From Cronobacter dublinensis subsp. dublinensis LMG 23823 (GTDB lineage: Bacteria; Pseudomonadota; Gammaproteobacteria; Enterobacterales; Enterobacteriaceae), in assembly GCF_001277235.1 (NCBI RefSeq), contig NZ_CP012266.1:1984001-2048000 (forward strand): a DNA stretch of 64,000 bases, written 5' to 3'. Position 1 is the first letter of the stretch, and every line of letters begins with the position of its first letter. Shown piece by piece: positions 1 to 8,358 of the stretch. A program made the translations under genes and the position numbers. The notes beneath the pieces were generated by a model. That model was not told where the DNA came from. It saw only the letters and a program-made list of their open reading frames with translations, and did not search any database.

Positions 1-1428
1 ACGGAGGTGGCGATAGCCTTTGACGGCGGCGACCCGGACCGGCCCTATATCGCGTATGCCTTTCATGATTCCGAACACCCTGACGTCGTCACCCGCGACA
101 ACCGCACCCGGAATATCCTGAGAACGCCCTCGCAGAATGAACTGCGCATGGAGGACAAACGCGGCGAAGAGCATATCCACCTCACCACCGAATACGGTAA
201 AACCCAGCTCGGACAGGGGCGGCTGGTGGACGCGCAGGACAAACCGCGCGGCACCGGCTTTGAACTGCGCACCGACGAGCACGGCGTGATCCGCGTTGCG
301 AAGGGGTTGTTTATCTGTGCCGACGGACAGCCAAAAGCCACCGGGGAGGTTCTTGACCGTGAGACGGCGCTACAGGAAATCGCGCTCTGTCTCGAGCAAA
401 TAGCGCAGCTGTCGGCCATTGCAGAAGCGGCGAACGCCCTGCAGGCGGACATCGACAGCCAGCGGGAGATGTTTAACCAGCGGCTGAAACCGCTGAATCA
501 TACGCTCCACGTCGCGGCGCCGCAGGGCGTCGCGTTCACCAGCGGCGAACACCTGCAGCTGGCCGCGACGAAAAACGTGGCGGTGAACGCGGGGGGCGAT
601 ATCAGCGTGGGCGTGATGGGCAATATGACGGCGCTGGCCGGCGAGAAACTCGGGCTGTTCGCCCACAGCGGGCCGCTCGGTCTGCAATCGGGCGAAGGTC
701 CGGTGGAGATGCAGGCGCAGAACGGCAGCCTGCAGCTGGCAGCGCAGAAGAAACTTACTGTGACCTCAGTCAGTGATATTTCGTTTGCAGGTAAAAAGCG
801 CATCACGTTAATCGGCGGCGGAAGCTACCTGAAGCTGGAGGCCGGTAACATCGAGTATGGAACGGAGCAGGTTTATTTAAGGCGGGTGGAGCGGACACTG
901 GTTGCGGCCCCGGTGAGTATGCCATTAAATCTGCCGGTGATGCCGCCCGTGAATTTATTTTTCTCACAGAGCCCGGATAAAAAAATAAAACCAGTTCTGC
1001 GTATTTCTGATGCGCCAGGTATCAACGGGATTTGCCAGCCAGCCTGTAAATGGCAGATCGTTATCGCGGATTCTTATATGGAGGCAATAACAACGGATGA
1101 GACAGTGATGAAAGGTCAATCCGATGCAGATGGCAAAGTATTAGAGTCTGAAACGCAACAATATGAACTGGCAGAACTGGCAAAAAAATATGAGGGTCAA
1201 CTATGGCTGGTTTTCGGGCATCGGGCGCATCATCTTTATTTCAGTGTCATTCCAGCTTCTAGTCTGGAAGACACAAAAGATCTCTGTACGCAGGATTCTA
1301 TGGGATTTCATCAATTCTTTAACTGTCTTTGGGTCAATACGGCTCCGGGTGAAAAACTTAAAGAGTGTATAAAAGACGAACAGCGAGTAAGTGGAACAAT
1401 GCTCGAATCACTCAGGGAGGATAAATAA
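1..1428 (+). CDS. vgrG: T6SS spike protein VgrG, 3' part (start lies before the window)
   Basis: This is the C-terminal part of a type VI secretion VgrG, the trimeric spike that carries effectors across the envelope. The open frame runs in from the window edge (T-E-V-A-I-A-F-D...), so the true start is outside. Visible segments are the end of the gp5-like region (DGGDPDRPYIAYAFHDSEHP, RNILRTPSQNELRMEDKRG), the DUF2345-type beta-helix (about residues 160-300 of the visible part), and an extension after about residue 325. The extension is more AT-rich than the upstream half and probably holds an effector-docking domain. The stop lies one base before the TTG start of the phospholipase gene. No other T6SS structural gene is in view, so this is likely an orphan vgrG locus. 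The family call is firm; the extension's role is inference. Confidence 0.93.
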   Translation, partial: TEVAIAFDGGDPDRPYIAYAFHDSEHPDVVTRDNRTRNILRTPSQNELRMEDKRGEEHIHLTTEYGKTQLGQGRLVDAQDKPRGTGFELRTDEHGVIRVAKGLFICADGQPKATGEVLDRETALQEIALCLEQIAQLSAIAEAANALQADIDSQREMFNQRLKPLNHTLHVAAPQGVAFTSGEHLQLAATKNVAVNAGGDISVGVMGNMTALAGEKLGLFAHSGPLGLQSGEGPVEMQAQNGSLQLAAQKKLTVTSVSDISFAGKKRITLIGGGSYLKLEAGNIEYGTEQVYLRRVERTLVAAPVSMPLNLPVMPPVNLFFSQSPDKKIKPVLRISDAPGINGICQPACKWQIVIADSYMEAITTDETVMKGQSDADGKVLESETQQYELAELAKKYEGQLWLVFGHRAHHLYFSVIPASSLEDTKDLCTQDSMGFHQFFNCLWVNTAPGEKLKECIKDEQRVSGTMLESLREDK

Positions 1429-1429
1429 C

Positions 1430-3856
1430 TTGAAAACGCTAAAACTCGACGATGGTATGAACCAGTGCAGTGTTTATTTCAGTGATACAAGCGAAGAAAG
1501 CTACACCGCGACGGCTACTCACAGCCACTGGGTGCACTATACCAGTGGTCCTGAACGACAGTCAGAGAACTTTGCTGAATATACAGCGGGTAACGCTGTA
1601 CAGGCGTTTCTGGGTGGAAAAGCATATTTTGCGGCGCTTCTTAAAACCTTAACGCAGGCTAAAAAATGCCTGTACATTACTGGCTGGCAGATAAACTGGG
1701 ATGCGCAACTGGCACCGGGAATACGGCTGGTCGATGCACTACTGGAGGCGGCCAAAAACAACGCGGGTTTACAGATTTATATTATGCCATGGAAAAATCC
1801 GGGACAGGTTGAAACCTATGCTACTGCAACAGAACGCGTATTTGCTGCAATGAACACTTATCTGGGACGGCAGGTTTTTTATATACAGTGTGCAAAATCT
1901 CAATCTGAGATTTTCTTTTCCCATCACCAGAAGTGCGTCATTATCGATGAAAATGTGGCGTTTGTCGGGGGTATTGACCTGGCTTACGGTCGCTACGATG
2001 ATCATTATGGTCTACATGCTGAGGCGGATGGAAGACAGGGCATGAACAGATATAACTCATGTATTCCGCCTGTATCACACAGTACCGGCTACTCTCCCGG
2101 AGAGGAATATGTTGTACCTGATTCCATATACTCGCATCCGGAGCGATATGAAGAGCAGAAACAAGCGGAAAAAAAAGAGGCAGAAAGCGTGCAGCATCTT
2201 ATTGATGAGGTGCTAAAACATCAGCTCTGGCAGTCGCAGGGAAGTGCGAAGGACAGTACATACCTTGACCCAGAAATACAGCCCAGAATGCCCTGGCAGG
2301 ATTACCAGGTACAAATAGAAGGCCCGGCAGTGGAGGATCTGGTAAAAAACTTTGTATTACGCTGGAACAGTTATTCTCGTCATTGCCCTAAAAATCCATT
2401 TCAGACCTTTATCCCGGATCTGGGATTACCCGTTACATGCTCCGATAAAAAAGGCACATGTCAGGTACAAGTGCTGCGTAGCGCCTCGCTAAATATGCGT
2501 CTCGCCGAATATAAAAATATGCCTGAAGCTGTTCCAGAGCCACGGCTGAAACAGGATGATATTCTGCGAAGTATTCACCTCCTTATCAGTAAAGCTGAGC
2601 ATTATATTTATATTGAAAACCAGTTTTTTGTCTCTGATTTTAAAAATTCGTCTATTCTCCCTGAGAGTGAATTGAGTCCGGTTGCCAGCAAGCTACATCC
2701 AAAGTTTGATGCCTGGGCAACCCGTTTATTACCGGATGATGAGACGCCGCAAAATCCGGTGGCGGAATGGCTGGGGGATCGGATTAAGCGCGCGATTTTA
2801 AGCCACATGAAACAGGCTTTTCATCTTTACATCATGCTGCCGGTTCACCCGGAAGGACGACTGGACGACCCGGCTGTCGTGGCGCAGATCCACCTGACCC
2901 GACAGTCACTCATATTTGGCTCGCATAGCCTGCTAAACCGGATCCGCCGTAGCCTCTGGGTCAGGCAACAGCTTGAAGCACAGGGGATACCCCGCAAGGA
3001 GTGGTGGCGAAAAGCAGCAGAGCTGGAAGCGCAGTGTGGAATGGCGTTTACCCATATTCCACTTGAGGCCTGTAATGAGTATGTGACGCTATTAAATTTG
3101 CGCGACCATGCGGAACTGAACGGAACGGCGGTGACGGAGCAGATTTACGTTCACAGTAAGCTGATGATTGTGGACGATCGCTATGTTCTTGTGGGCAGTG
3201 CGAATATCAATGACAGAAGTCTGTCGGGTGAAAGGGATTCAGAGCTGGCAGTAATGATATCGGATACCGAACACGGTTTTACCGATCTGGATGGAAGTGG
3301 AACGGCGGTGCCCTTCCGTAAATTTGCCCGTGACCTGAGGCAAAAGGCATGGCGTAAATGGATGGGAAGTGCAGCCGCAGAATGCGCTGAAGTACTGGAT
3401 AAACCGGCGCTAAAGACGGGTTGGGAAAAGATTCAGGAGATTGCGCAGGAGAATGCCAGAGTTTATGATAAAATATTTGAATTCATTCCCAAAAACTATA
3501 TTTATCAGCCAGTGGATCGTAATTATGCAAATGTAGGTGTAACTTCGCAGGCTGAATCAAAAAAAATCGCAGCCTCTGTCTGGCCGGTTATGGCCATAAA
3601 TTCACCGACAGGCAGTGCCGGCGGTGCAATGCCTTTTTCCCTGAACTTCTGGCAGCAGAACAGGTCCCGCCATTTCTCAGCTGCTAAAGAATTAAATAGT
3701 GTTAAAGGTTATTTCACAGCATTACCGGTTTACTGGACTGAAGGTGAAAACAACCTGGTGCCATTTAATATGCGGTTAATCGCTGATAATATCAGACTCA
3801 ATGATAAAAACATACAACTTGCCGCTAACAATGAACAGAAGGGGAAAGAAGCATGA
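1430..3856 (+). CDS. T6SS phospholipase D-like effector (Tle5/PldA type)
   Basis: Predicted antibacterial phospholipase of the PLD superfamily. Two HKD signatures are visible: HQKCVIIDE (followed by FVGGIDLAYGRYDDH) in the N-terminal half and HSKLMIVDD (followed by VGSANINDRSLSG) near the C-terminus. These are the paired active-site halves expected of Tle5 enzymes, which hydrolyse membrane phospholipids of rival cells. The likely start is TTG at 1430, about nine bases after an AGGGAGG Shine-Dalgarno; an in-frame upstream GTG at 1391 lacks this spacing. The product is about 808 residues, has no signal peptide, and follows vgrG by one base, so it is probably delivered by that VgrG. Its stop overlaps the next gene's ATG in ATGA. 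The enzyme family is secure; the substrate is inferred from the family. Confidence 0.88.
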   Translation: MKTLKLDDGMNQCSVYFSDTSEESYTATATHSHWVHYTSGPERQSENFAEYTAGNAVQAFLGGKAYFAALLKTLTQAKKCLYITGWQINWDAQLAPGIRLVDALLEAAKNNAGLQIYIMPWKNPGQVETYATATERVFAAMNTYLGRQVFYIQCAKSQSEIFFSHHQKCVIIDENVAFVGGIDLAYGRYDDHYGLHAEADGRQGMNRYNSCIPPVSHSTGYSPGEEYVVPDSIYSHPERYEEQKQAEKKEAESVQHLIDEVLKHQLWQSQGSAKDSTYLDPEIQPRMPWQDYQVQIEGPAVEDLVKNFVLRWNSYSRHCPKNPFQTFIPDLGLPVTCSDKKGTCQVQVLRSASLNMRLAEYKNMPEAVPEPRLKQDDILRSIHLLISKAEHYIYIENQFFVSDFKNSSILPESELSPVASKLHPKFDAWATRLLPDDETPQNPVAEWLGDRIKRAILSHMKQAFHLYIMLPVHPEGRLDDPAVVAQIHLTRQSLIFGSHSLLNRIRRSLWVRQQLEAQGIPRKEWWRKAAELEAQCGMAFTHIPLEACNEYVTLLNLRDHAELNGTAVTEQIYVHSKLMIVDDRYVLVGSANINDRSLSGERDSELAVMISDTEHGFTDLDGSGTAVPFRKFARDLRQKAWRKWMGSAAAECAEVLDKPALKTGWEKIQEIAQENARVYDKIFEFIPKNYIYQPVDRNYANVGVTSQAESKKIAASVWPVMAINSPTGSAGGAMPFSLNFWQQNRSRHFSAAKELNSVKGYFTALPVYWTEGENNLVPFNMRLIADNIRLNDKNIQLAANNEQKGKEA

Positions 3857-5034
3857 AAAAATATCTGCTGTTTCTGCTTCTGGCAGGGGGGGGGTTATCC
3901 TCTCATGCAATGAGTATGACGTGGAGGACGGAGTGCGTAGGGTATTATCAGTTACAGTTGCCTGATAATATAGAGGTGGCCCTGTACCCAATCGATGACT
4001 TTGTCAAACCAAACAAGGAGCCTAAAACAGAAAATGGTATCTTAATACAGAAATACTCTGAACCAAGGATCACTTTCGGGAAAAATAACTACTGGCAGGA
4101 CAATGATGCCATCCAGGCGCAGTTCACAGCATTTTATTACAGTAATTATATGATTGGCATTTCATCGGAGGCGGACTCATATATCGATTTCTCCGGTTAT
4201 CTTGAAAAGGTGAAAGCCGATTTTTCTTTTGTTAAGGAGTCATCAAGAGAACTCGAGAAAAGTAATTTAAAGCTTTACCATGAAGCGATGACGCCTGAGG
4301 AGGAGTTTAAAAGAAAATACGACTATCTCATCAAAACTTATCCTGACTCTTTCGCGGCATATATACCCGGAGCCAGAGTTGTATATATAAATAAAAACAG
4401 GCGGTTGTATTTGTTTTGGGGGGAATACCAAAAAGACACAGGCGAAAAATCGCAAACCGCAGAAAAACAATGGCAGCAAAGTGAACCAGAGGTTCTTTCT
4501 CTTTTAAGTCGCTTTCGACCACGCAATCTCTACGAGGTTCCTTCCCCACAGGGATTCTGTCTTCCTTACGGTTTTATTGCGAATGACTCGGGCCACGAGT
4601 CGCGCAATATGGGAGTGACATATCGGCTTAAAAACCATCCGGACGTAACCATATTTTTCCAGGATTTAGGGCCTTCGTCTGGGCCAGGAGAAAGACGCCC
4701 GGATCCTAACATGAGCGCTAAAGACTATGTCACATATTTCTGGAACGTACGATATGGCCATTCATTTCGCGATATTAAATTGTATGGTAAAGGATTTAGC
4801 TATCCTGATATGGATAATCGTAAGGCGGTTGCCGCATCCGCAAAGTTTACCCGTTATGATAAACAAATTGATTATGGTTACGTGGCGTTTGTCAAAGGGG
4901 AAGCTCCAGAAGAGCCTGACTTATTGTTTTATGTCATACGCGATAGCAGGCAGGCCAGAAGTAATCCCCCTATGGCACAGGGAGAAATAGAAAAAATGGC
5001 AGAACATATTGTCAGTACAATAAAACGGCGATAA
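3853..5034 (+). CDS. Probable T6SS immunity protein (Tli4/Tli5-like), exported
   Basis: A 393-residue protein encoded directly after the phospholipase, with a 4-bp ATGA overlap that implies translational coupling. It begins with a typical Sec signal peptide (MKKYLLFLLLAGGGLSSHA) without a lipobox cysteine, so it should act in the periplasm, where Tle-family phospholipases are neutralised. The body has the look of Tli immunity proteins: an early TECVGYYQLQLPDNIEVAL segment, and a second half opening at FCLPYGFIANDSG and followed by HPDVTIFFQDLGPS. The assignment rests mainly on position and export signal. A run of nine G lies within the signal-peptide codons and could make expression slippage-prone. 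The gene is more AT-rich than the chromosomal backbone. Confidence 0.68.
   Translation: MKKYLLFLLLAGGGLSSHAMSMTWRTECVGYYQLQLPDNIEVALYPIDDFVKPNKEPKTENGILIQKYSEPRITFGKNNYWQDNDAIQAQFTAFYYSNYMIGISSEADSYIDFSGYLEKVKADFSFVKESSRELEKSNLKLYHEAMTPEEEFKRKYDYLIKTYPDSFAAYIPGARVVYINKNRRLYLFWGEYQKDTGEKSQTAEKQWQQSEPEVLSLLSRFRPRNLYEVPSPQGFCLPYGFIANDSGHESRNMGVTYRLKNHPDVTIFFQDLGPSSGPGERRPDPNMSAKDYVTYFWNVRYGHSFRDIKLYGKGFSYPDMDNRKAVAASAKFTRYDKQIDYGYVAFVKGEAPEEPDLLFYVIRDSRQARSNPPMAQGEIEKMAEHIVSTIKRR
3886..3894 (+). repeat. Nine-G homopolymer in immunity-gene signal peptide
   Basis: Nine consecutive G residues encode part of the LAGGGL hydrophobic core about 11-14 codons after the start. Loss or gain of one G would shift the frame and truncate the immunity protein. 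Tracts of this length are known slippage sites in phase-variable genes of other bacteria; variability here is inference. Confidence 0.6.
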
Positions 5035-5098
5035 TCCCGCTTTTAAAATGTTTACGCTTTGTATATTCAAGTTGAAGAACAATGCGGGTATTCAATTC

Positions 5099-5470
5099 CG
5101 GCGAAAAGCATATCCACCTCACCACCGAATACGACAAAACCCAACTCGGCGAGTAGAGGCTGGTGGACGTGCTGGTTAAACCGCGCCGCACCGGCTTTGA
5201 ATTGCGCACCGACGAGCACGGCGTGATCCGCGTGGCGAAGGGGCTGTTTATCTGTGCCGACGGACAGCCAAGAGCCGCCGGGTAGGTTCTTGACCGTGAG
5301 AAGGCGCTACAGGAAATCGCGCTCTGTCTCGAGCAAATAGCGCAGCTGTCGGCCATTGCAGAAGCGGCGGACGCCCTGTAGTCGGATATCAACAGCCAGC
5401 GGGAGATGTTTTATCCGCAGTGGACCCGGGCGGGGATATTTTATTTGCGGGTAAGAGGCGCAACACGTTA
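5099..5470 (+). pseudogene. Decayed second copy of vgrG (internal fragments)
   Basis: Positions 5099-5411 align without gaps to vgrG bases 162-474 at a constant offset of 4937, with high identity by eye. The equivalent reading frame has three in-frame TAG stops (5154, 5283, 5379). After a non-matching stretch, 5435-5470 matches vgrG 775-810 (about 30 of 36 bases), so some 300 bases between have been deleted. There is no start, no continuous frame and no 5' or 3' end. This is a relic of a duplicated or displaced vgrG rather than a gene. Confidence 0.85.
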
Positions 5471-5502
5471 CGAAGTCAGGAGAGATTGAAATGATTATTT
5501 AG

Positions 5503-5624
5503 CTGCACGACCCGGCTGTCGTGCTGCAGATCCACCTGACCCGGCAGTCACTGATACTTGGCTCGCATAGCCTGCAAACCGGATCCGCTATAGCCTGTGG
5601 ATGAGCAACAGCGTGAAGCACAGG
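5503..5624 (+). pseudogene. Decayed fragment of a second phospholipase D effector gene
   Basis: This stretch matches bases 2861 onward of the intact pld gene (for example GACCCGGCTGTCGTG and GGCTCGCATAGCCTGC) with scattered substitutions and a 1-bp deletion near 5574 that shifts the frame. Similarity fades after a short CAGGGGA duplication around 5622-5642. It follows the vgrG relic in the same order as the intact module, so both are remnants of one ancestral vgrG-pld unit. Confidence 0.8.
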
Positions 5625-5730
5625 GGAGTGATCGTACAGGGGATAGCTCGTAAAGAAACGTGACGCAGAGGCGTTACATTACAGAGCTTACCTGGAATCA
5701 AAAGAGAGGATACGCAAGGATACTTCTGAA

Positions 5731-5807
5731 TGGTGCGTCCGAGTGGACTCGAACCACCGACCCCCACCATGTCAAGGTGGTGCTCTAACCAACTGAGCTA
5801 CGGACGC
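5731..5807 (-). tRNA. valW: tRNA-Val(GAC), second of tandem pair
   Basis: A 77-base cloverleaf on the minus strand with GCGTCCG/CGGACGC acceptor arms, encoded CCA, GGTTCGAGTCC T-arm and anticodon GAC (gtc on the plus strand at 5771-5773). It lies 9 bases downstream of an almost identical copy. The pair next to mdtK corresponds to valV-valW of E. coli. Confidence 0.96.
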
Positions 5808-5816
5808 ACATTAGGA

Positions 5817-5893
5817 TGGTGCGTTCAATTGGACTCGAACCAACGACCCCCACCATGTCAAGGTGGTGCTCTAACCAACTGAGCTATGAACGC
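5817..5893 (-). tRNA. valV: tRNA-Val(GAC), first of tandem pair
   Basis: A 77-base tRNA on the minus strand with acceptor arms GCGTTCA/TGAACGC, encoded CCA, and anticodon GAC (gtc at 5857-5859). It differs from the downstream copy mainly by paired changes in the acceptor stem, which keep base pairing. It is transcribed first, from the promoter at 5911-5946. Confidence 0.96.
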
Positions 5894-5910
5894 ATTGCTG
5901 TGTGACAGCG

Positions 5911-5946
5911 GGGACGAATATTAACGGCAGCCCCGGCGCATGGCAA
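5911..5946 (-). promoter_or_regulatory. Promoter of the tRNA-Val pair
   Basis: Read on the minus strand: TTGCCA (-35, plus 5941-5946), a 17-base spacer, and TAATAT (-10, plus 5918-5923), followed by a C/G-rich discriminator (cgtccccgc) typical of stringently controlled stable-RNA promoters. It ends about 18 bases before the first tRNA. Confidence 0.75.
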
Positions 5947-6049
5947 GGGGCAAACGTCAATTTTCTTTCATATTTCACGCGATTGCCGCGTATTTGCGCA
6001 GAATGCTGACAAAGTGATCGGCGCGGCGCGTCATGCCCGTCATCGGGGC

Positions 6050-6076
6050 AAAAAAACGCCGCCTGAAGCGGCGGCG
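6050..6076 (-). terminator. Rho-independent terminator of mdtK
   Basis: On the minus strand a CGCCGCC/GGCGGCG stem-loop (6057-6076) follows the mdtK stop and leads into a run of seven T (plus 6050-6056 are A). Confidence 0.8.
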
Positions 6077-6082
6077 GATTGT

Positions 6083-7456
6083 TTAGCGCGCGGCGCGCGC
6101 GAGAATGAACTCAGACGGCTGGCGTTGCAGATAACGCATGCGCCACATCATCAGGATGGCGGCGGAGGTCAGGCCGATAATAAAACCGAACCAGAAGCCT
6201 GCCGGGCCCATCGGCTCCACCAGCCAGTCGGTGAGTGCCAGGAGATAGCCAATCGGCAGCCCCAGTACCCAGTAGGCGATAAACGTGATGAAGAAAATCG
6301 AGCGCGTGTCTTTGTAGCCGCGCAGCACGCCGCTGCCGATCACCTGGATGGAGTCGGAGATTTGATAAATCGCCGCCAGCAGCATCAGGTGCGAGGCGAG
6401 GGTGACTACTTCCGGGTTGTCGTTATAAAGCAGAGCGATAGGCTCGCGGAAAACCACCGTAAAGAGCGCCGTCAGCACAGCGAGGCAAATCCCCACCGCA
6501 ATACCGGTGCGCGCGGAGGTCTGGGCTCCTATCGTCGAGCCCTGGCCGAGACGAAAACCGACGCGAATGGTCACGGCGGCGCTCATAGACATCGGCAGCA
6601 CGAACATCAGTGAGCTGAAGTTGAGCGCTATCTGATGGCCCGCTACGTCAACGATGCCAAGCGGCGATACAAGTAACGCCACCACGGCGAACAGCGTCAC
6701 TTCGAAAAACAGCGCCAGCGCCACTGGCAGACCAAGCTGGGCCAGACGGCGGATCACCGGCCAGTCGAAACGGCTGGCGCCCGGGAGCTGGCGGATGTCG
6801 CGCATCGAGCCCGCACGACCGACCCAGAAACGCATGCAGATAAACATCACCCAGTAAACCGACGCTGTCGCCACGCCGCAGCCGACGCCGCCGAGTTCCG
6901 GCATGCCGAAGTGGCCATAGATGAAGATATAGTTCACCGGGATATTCACCAGCAGGCCGATAAAGCCCATCGCCATGCCTGGCGTGGTTTTCGCGAGCCC
7001 TTCGCACTGATTTCGCAGCACCTGGAAGAAAAGATAGCCGGGCACGCCCCACAGCAGCGCGCGCAGGTAATGGACCGCTTTATCGGCGAGCTCCGGGTCG
7101 ATGTTATCCATCGCGCGAATGATATGCCCCGCGTTCCACAGCACCACCATAATCAGTACGGAAACGAGACCTGCCAGCACAAAGCCTTGCTGGACCTGAT
7201 GCGCGATGCGCTCGCGACGCCCGGAGCCATTCAGCTGGGCGATAACCGGCGTGAGGGCCAGCAGCAGCCCGTGACCAAAGAGAATGGCTGGCAGCCAGAT
7301 AGACGTGCCGATAGCGACCGCCGCCATATCCGTGGCGCTGTAGCCGCCCGCCATGATGGTATCGACAACCCCCATCGACGTTTGGGCGATTTGCGCGAAA
7401 ATCACCGGGAGTGCCAGAGCTAATAACTGACGCGCTTCGACAAAATACTTCTGCAC
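6083..7456 (-). CDS. mdtK: MATE-family multidrug efflux pump MdtK (NorM)
   Basis: A 457-residue inner-membrane protein of the same length as E. coli MdtK and near-identical over long stretches (AQIAQTSMGVVDTIMAGGYS, GHFGMPELGGVGCGVATA, NPEVVTLASHLMLLAAIYQ). MATE pumps expel cationic drugs, fluoroquinolones and dyes by Na+ or H+ antiport, using twelve membrane helices in two bundles. The start is GTG at 7456 (MQKYFVEARQLLALALPVI), as expected for the family. The gene is divergent from riboflavin synthase and lies beside the tRNA-Val pair, as in E. coli. Confidence 0.97.
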   Translation of the reverse strand: MQKYFVEARQLLALALPVIFAQIAQTSMGVVDTIMAGGYSATDMAAVAIGTSIWLPAILFGHGLLLALTPVIAQLNGSGRRERIAHQVQQGFVLAGLVSVLIMVVLWNAGHIIRAMDNIDPELADKAVHYLRALLWGVPGYLFFQVLRNQCEGLAKTTPGMAMGFIGLLVNIPVNYIFIYGHFGMPELGGVGCGVATASVYWVMFICMRFWVGRAGSMRDIRQLPGASRFDWPVIRRLAQLGLPVALALFFEVTLFAVVALLVSPLGIVDVAGHQIALNFSSLMFVLPMSMSAAVTIRVGFRLGQGSTIGAQTSARTGIAVGICLAVLTALFTVVFREPIALLYNDNPEVVTLASHLMLLAAIYQISDSIQVIGSGVLRGYKDTRSIFFITFIAYWVLGLPIGYLLALTDWLVEPMGPAGFWFGFIIGLTSAAILMMWRMRYLQRQPSEFILARAAR

Positions 7457-7691
7457 GTGAACACCTGTATATTGTTGTTATTTGAAAGACAAAAAAGCCG
7501 CCGCAACGGGCAGCGAGAAGAAAATGCAGGGGAATGTGTCAGACTATTGTAGCGAGAGTTCACTATTAAGCCAGTGAAATAATGCGCTTAACCCTGCGCA
7601 GACTGGCAACGGGATATTCCACCTGTTATTGTTCTGGCTATGAATCTTGCGGCCGCGCGCCGCCATTTAAGCGAATCCAGGAGTGGCAAAT

Positions 7692-8342
7692 ATGTTTACC
7701 GGTATTGTTCAGGGCACGGCAAAAGTGGTCGCTATCGATGAAAAACCGAATTTCCGCACCCATGTGGTGGAGCTCCCGGACGCGCTGCTGCCGGGGCTGG
7801 AGACCGGCGCGTCGGTGGCGCACAATGGTTGCTGCCTGACGGTGACGGAAATTAACGGCAATCGCGTCAGCTTCGATTTAATGAAAGAGACGCTGCGTAT
7901 TACGAATCTCGGCGATTTACAGACCGGCGACGTGGTGAACATTGAGCGCGCGGCGAAATTCAGCGATGAAATTGGCGGTCATTTAATGTCCGGGCATATT
8001 ATGACCACGGCGGAGGTTGCGAAGATCCTGACGTCGGAAAATAACCGGCAGATCTGGTTTAAAATTCAGGACCCGACGCTGATGAAGTATATCCTGCACA
8101 AAGGATTTATTGGCATTGATGGTATCAGCCTGACGGTAGGTGAAGTGACCGCGACGCGCTTTTGCGTTTACCTGATCCCGGAAACGCTCCAGCGCACCAC
8201 GCTTGGCGTGAAGAAACTGGGCCAGCGGGTCAATATCGAAATCGATCCGCAGACCCAGGCGGTTGTGGATACCGTTGAACGCGTGCTGGCCTCCCGCGAA
8301 GCCGCCGCGGCTATCGCCGCACAGCTTAATCCCGCCGAATAA
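7692..8342 (+). CDS. ribC: Riboflavin synthase, alpha chain
   Basis: Catalyses dismutation of two 6,7-dimethyl-8-ribityllumazine molecules to riboflavin plus a pyrimidinedione that is recycled, the last step of vitamin B2 synthesis. The 216-residue protein starts at ATG 7692 (MFTGIVQGTAKVVAIDE) after a CAGGAG ribosome site. The two lumazine-binding barrel repeats are recognisable, each with a TG.SVAHNG/GFIGIDGISLTV-type motif and the GGHLMSGHI segment. The gene is also called ribE in some annotations. No FMN riboswitch is apparent in the 235-base divergent gap with mdtK. Confidence 0.97.
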   Translation: MFTGIVQGTAKVVAIDEKPNFRTHVVELPDALLPGLETGASVAHNGCCLTVTEINGNRVSFDLMKETLRITNLGDLQTGDVVNIERAAKFSDEIGGHLMSGHIMTTAEVAKILTSENNRQIWFKIQDPTLMKYILHKGFIGIDGISLTVGEVTATRFCVYLIPETLQRTTLGVKKLGQRVNIEIDPQTQAVVDTVERVLASREAAAAIAAQLNPAE

Positions 8343-8358
8343 GCGCGCGCTGGTGGGC

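Noticed and set aside
5012..5392. A 126-codon minus-strand frame over the vgrG relic
   Set aside because: It mirrors the antisense frame seen at 63-452 in intact vgrG, and similarity on the plus strand explains it.
5731..5893. The tRNA-Val pair as an attachment site of an integrated element
   Set aside because: No integrase and no repeated tRNA 3' end were found near the T6SS cassette within the window.
7457..7691. FMN riboswitch in front of riboflavin synthase
   Set aside because: The conserved RFN-element blocks are not recognisable in this divergent gap.
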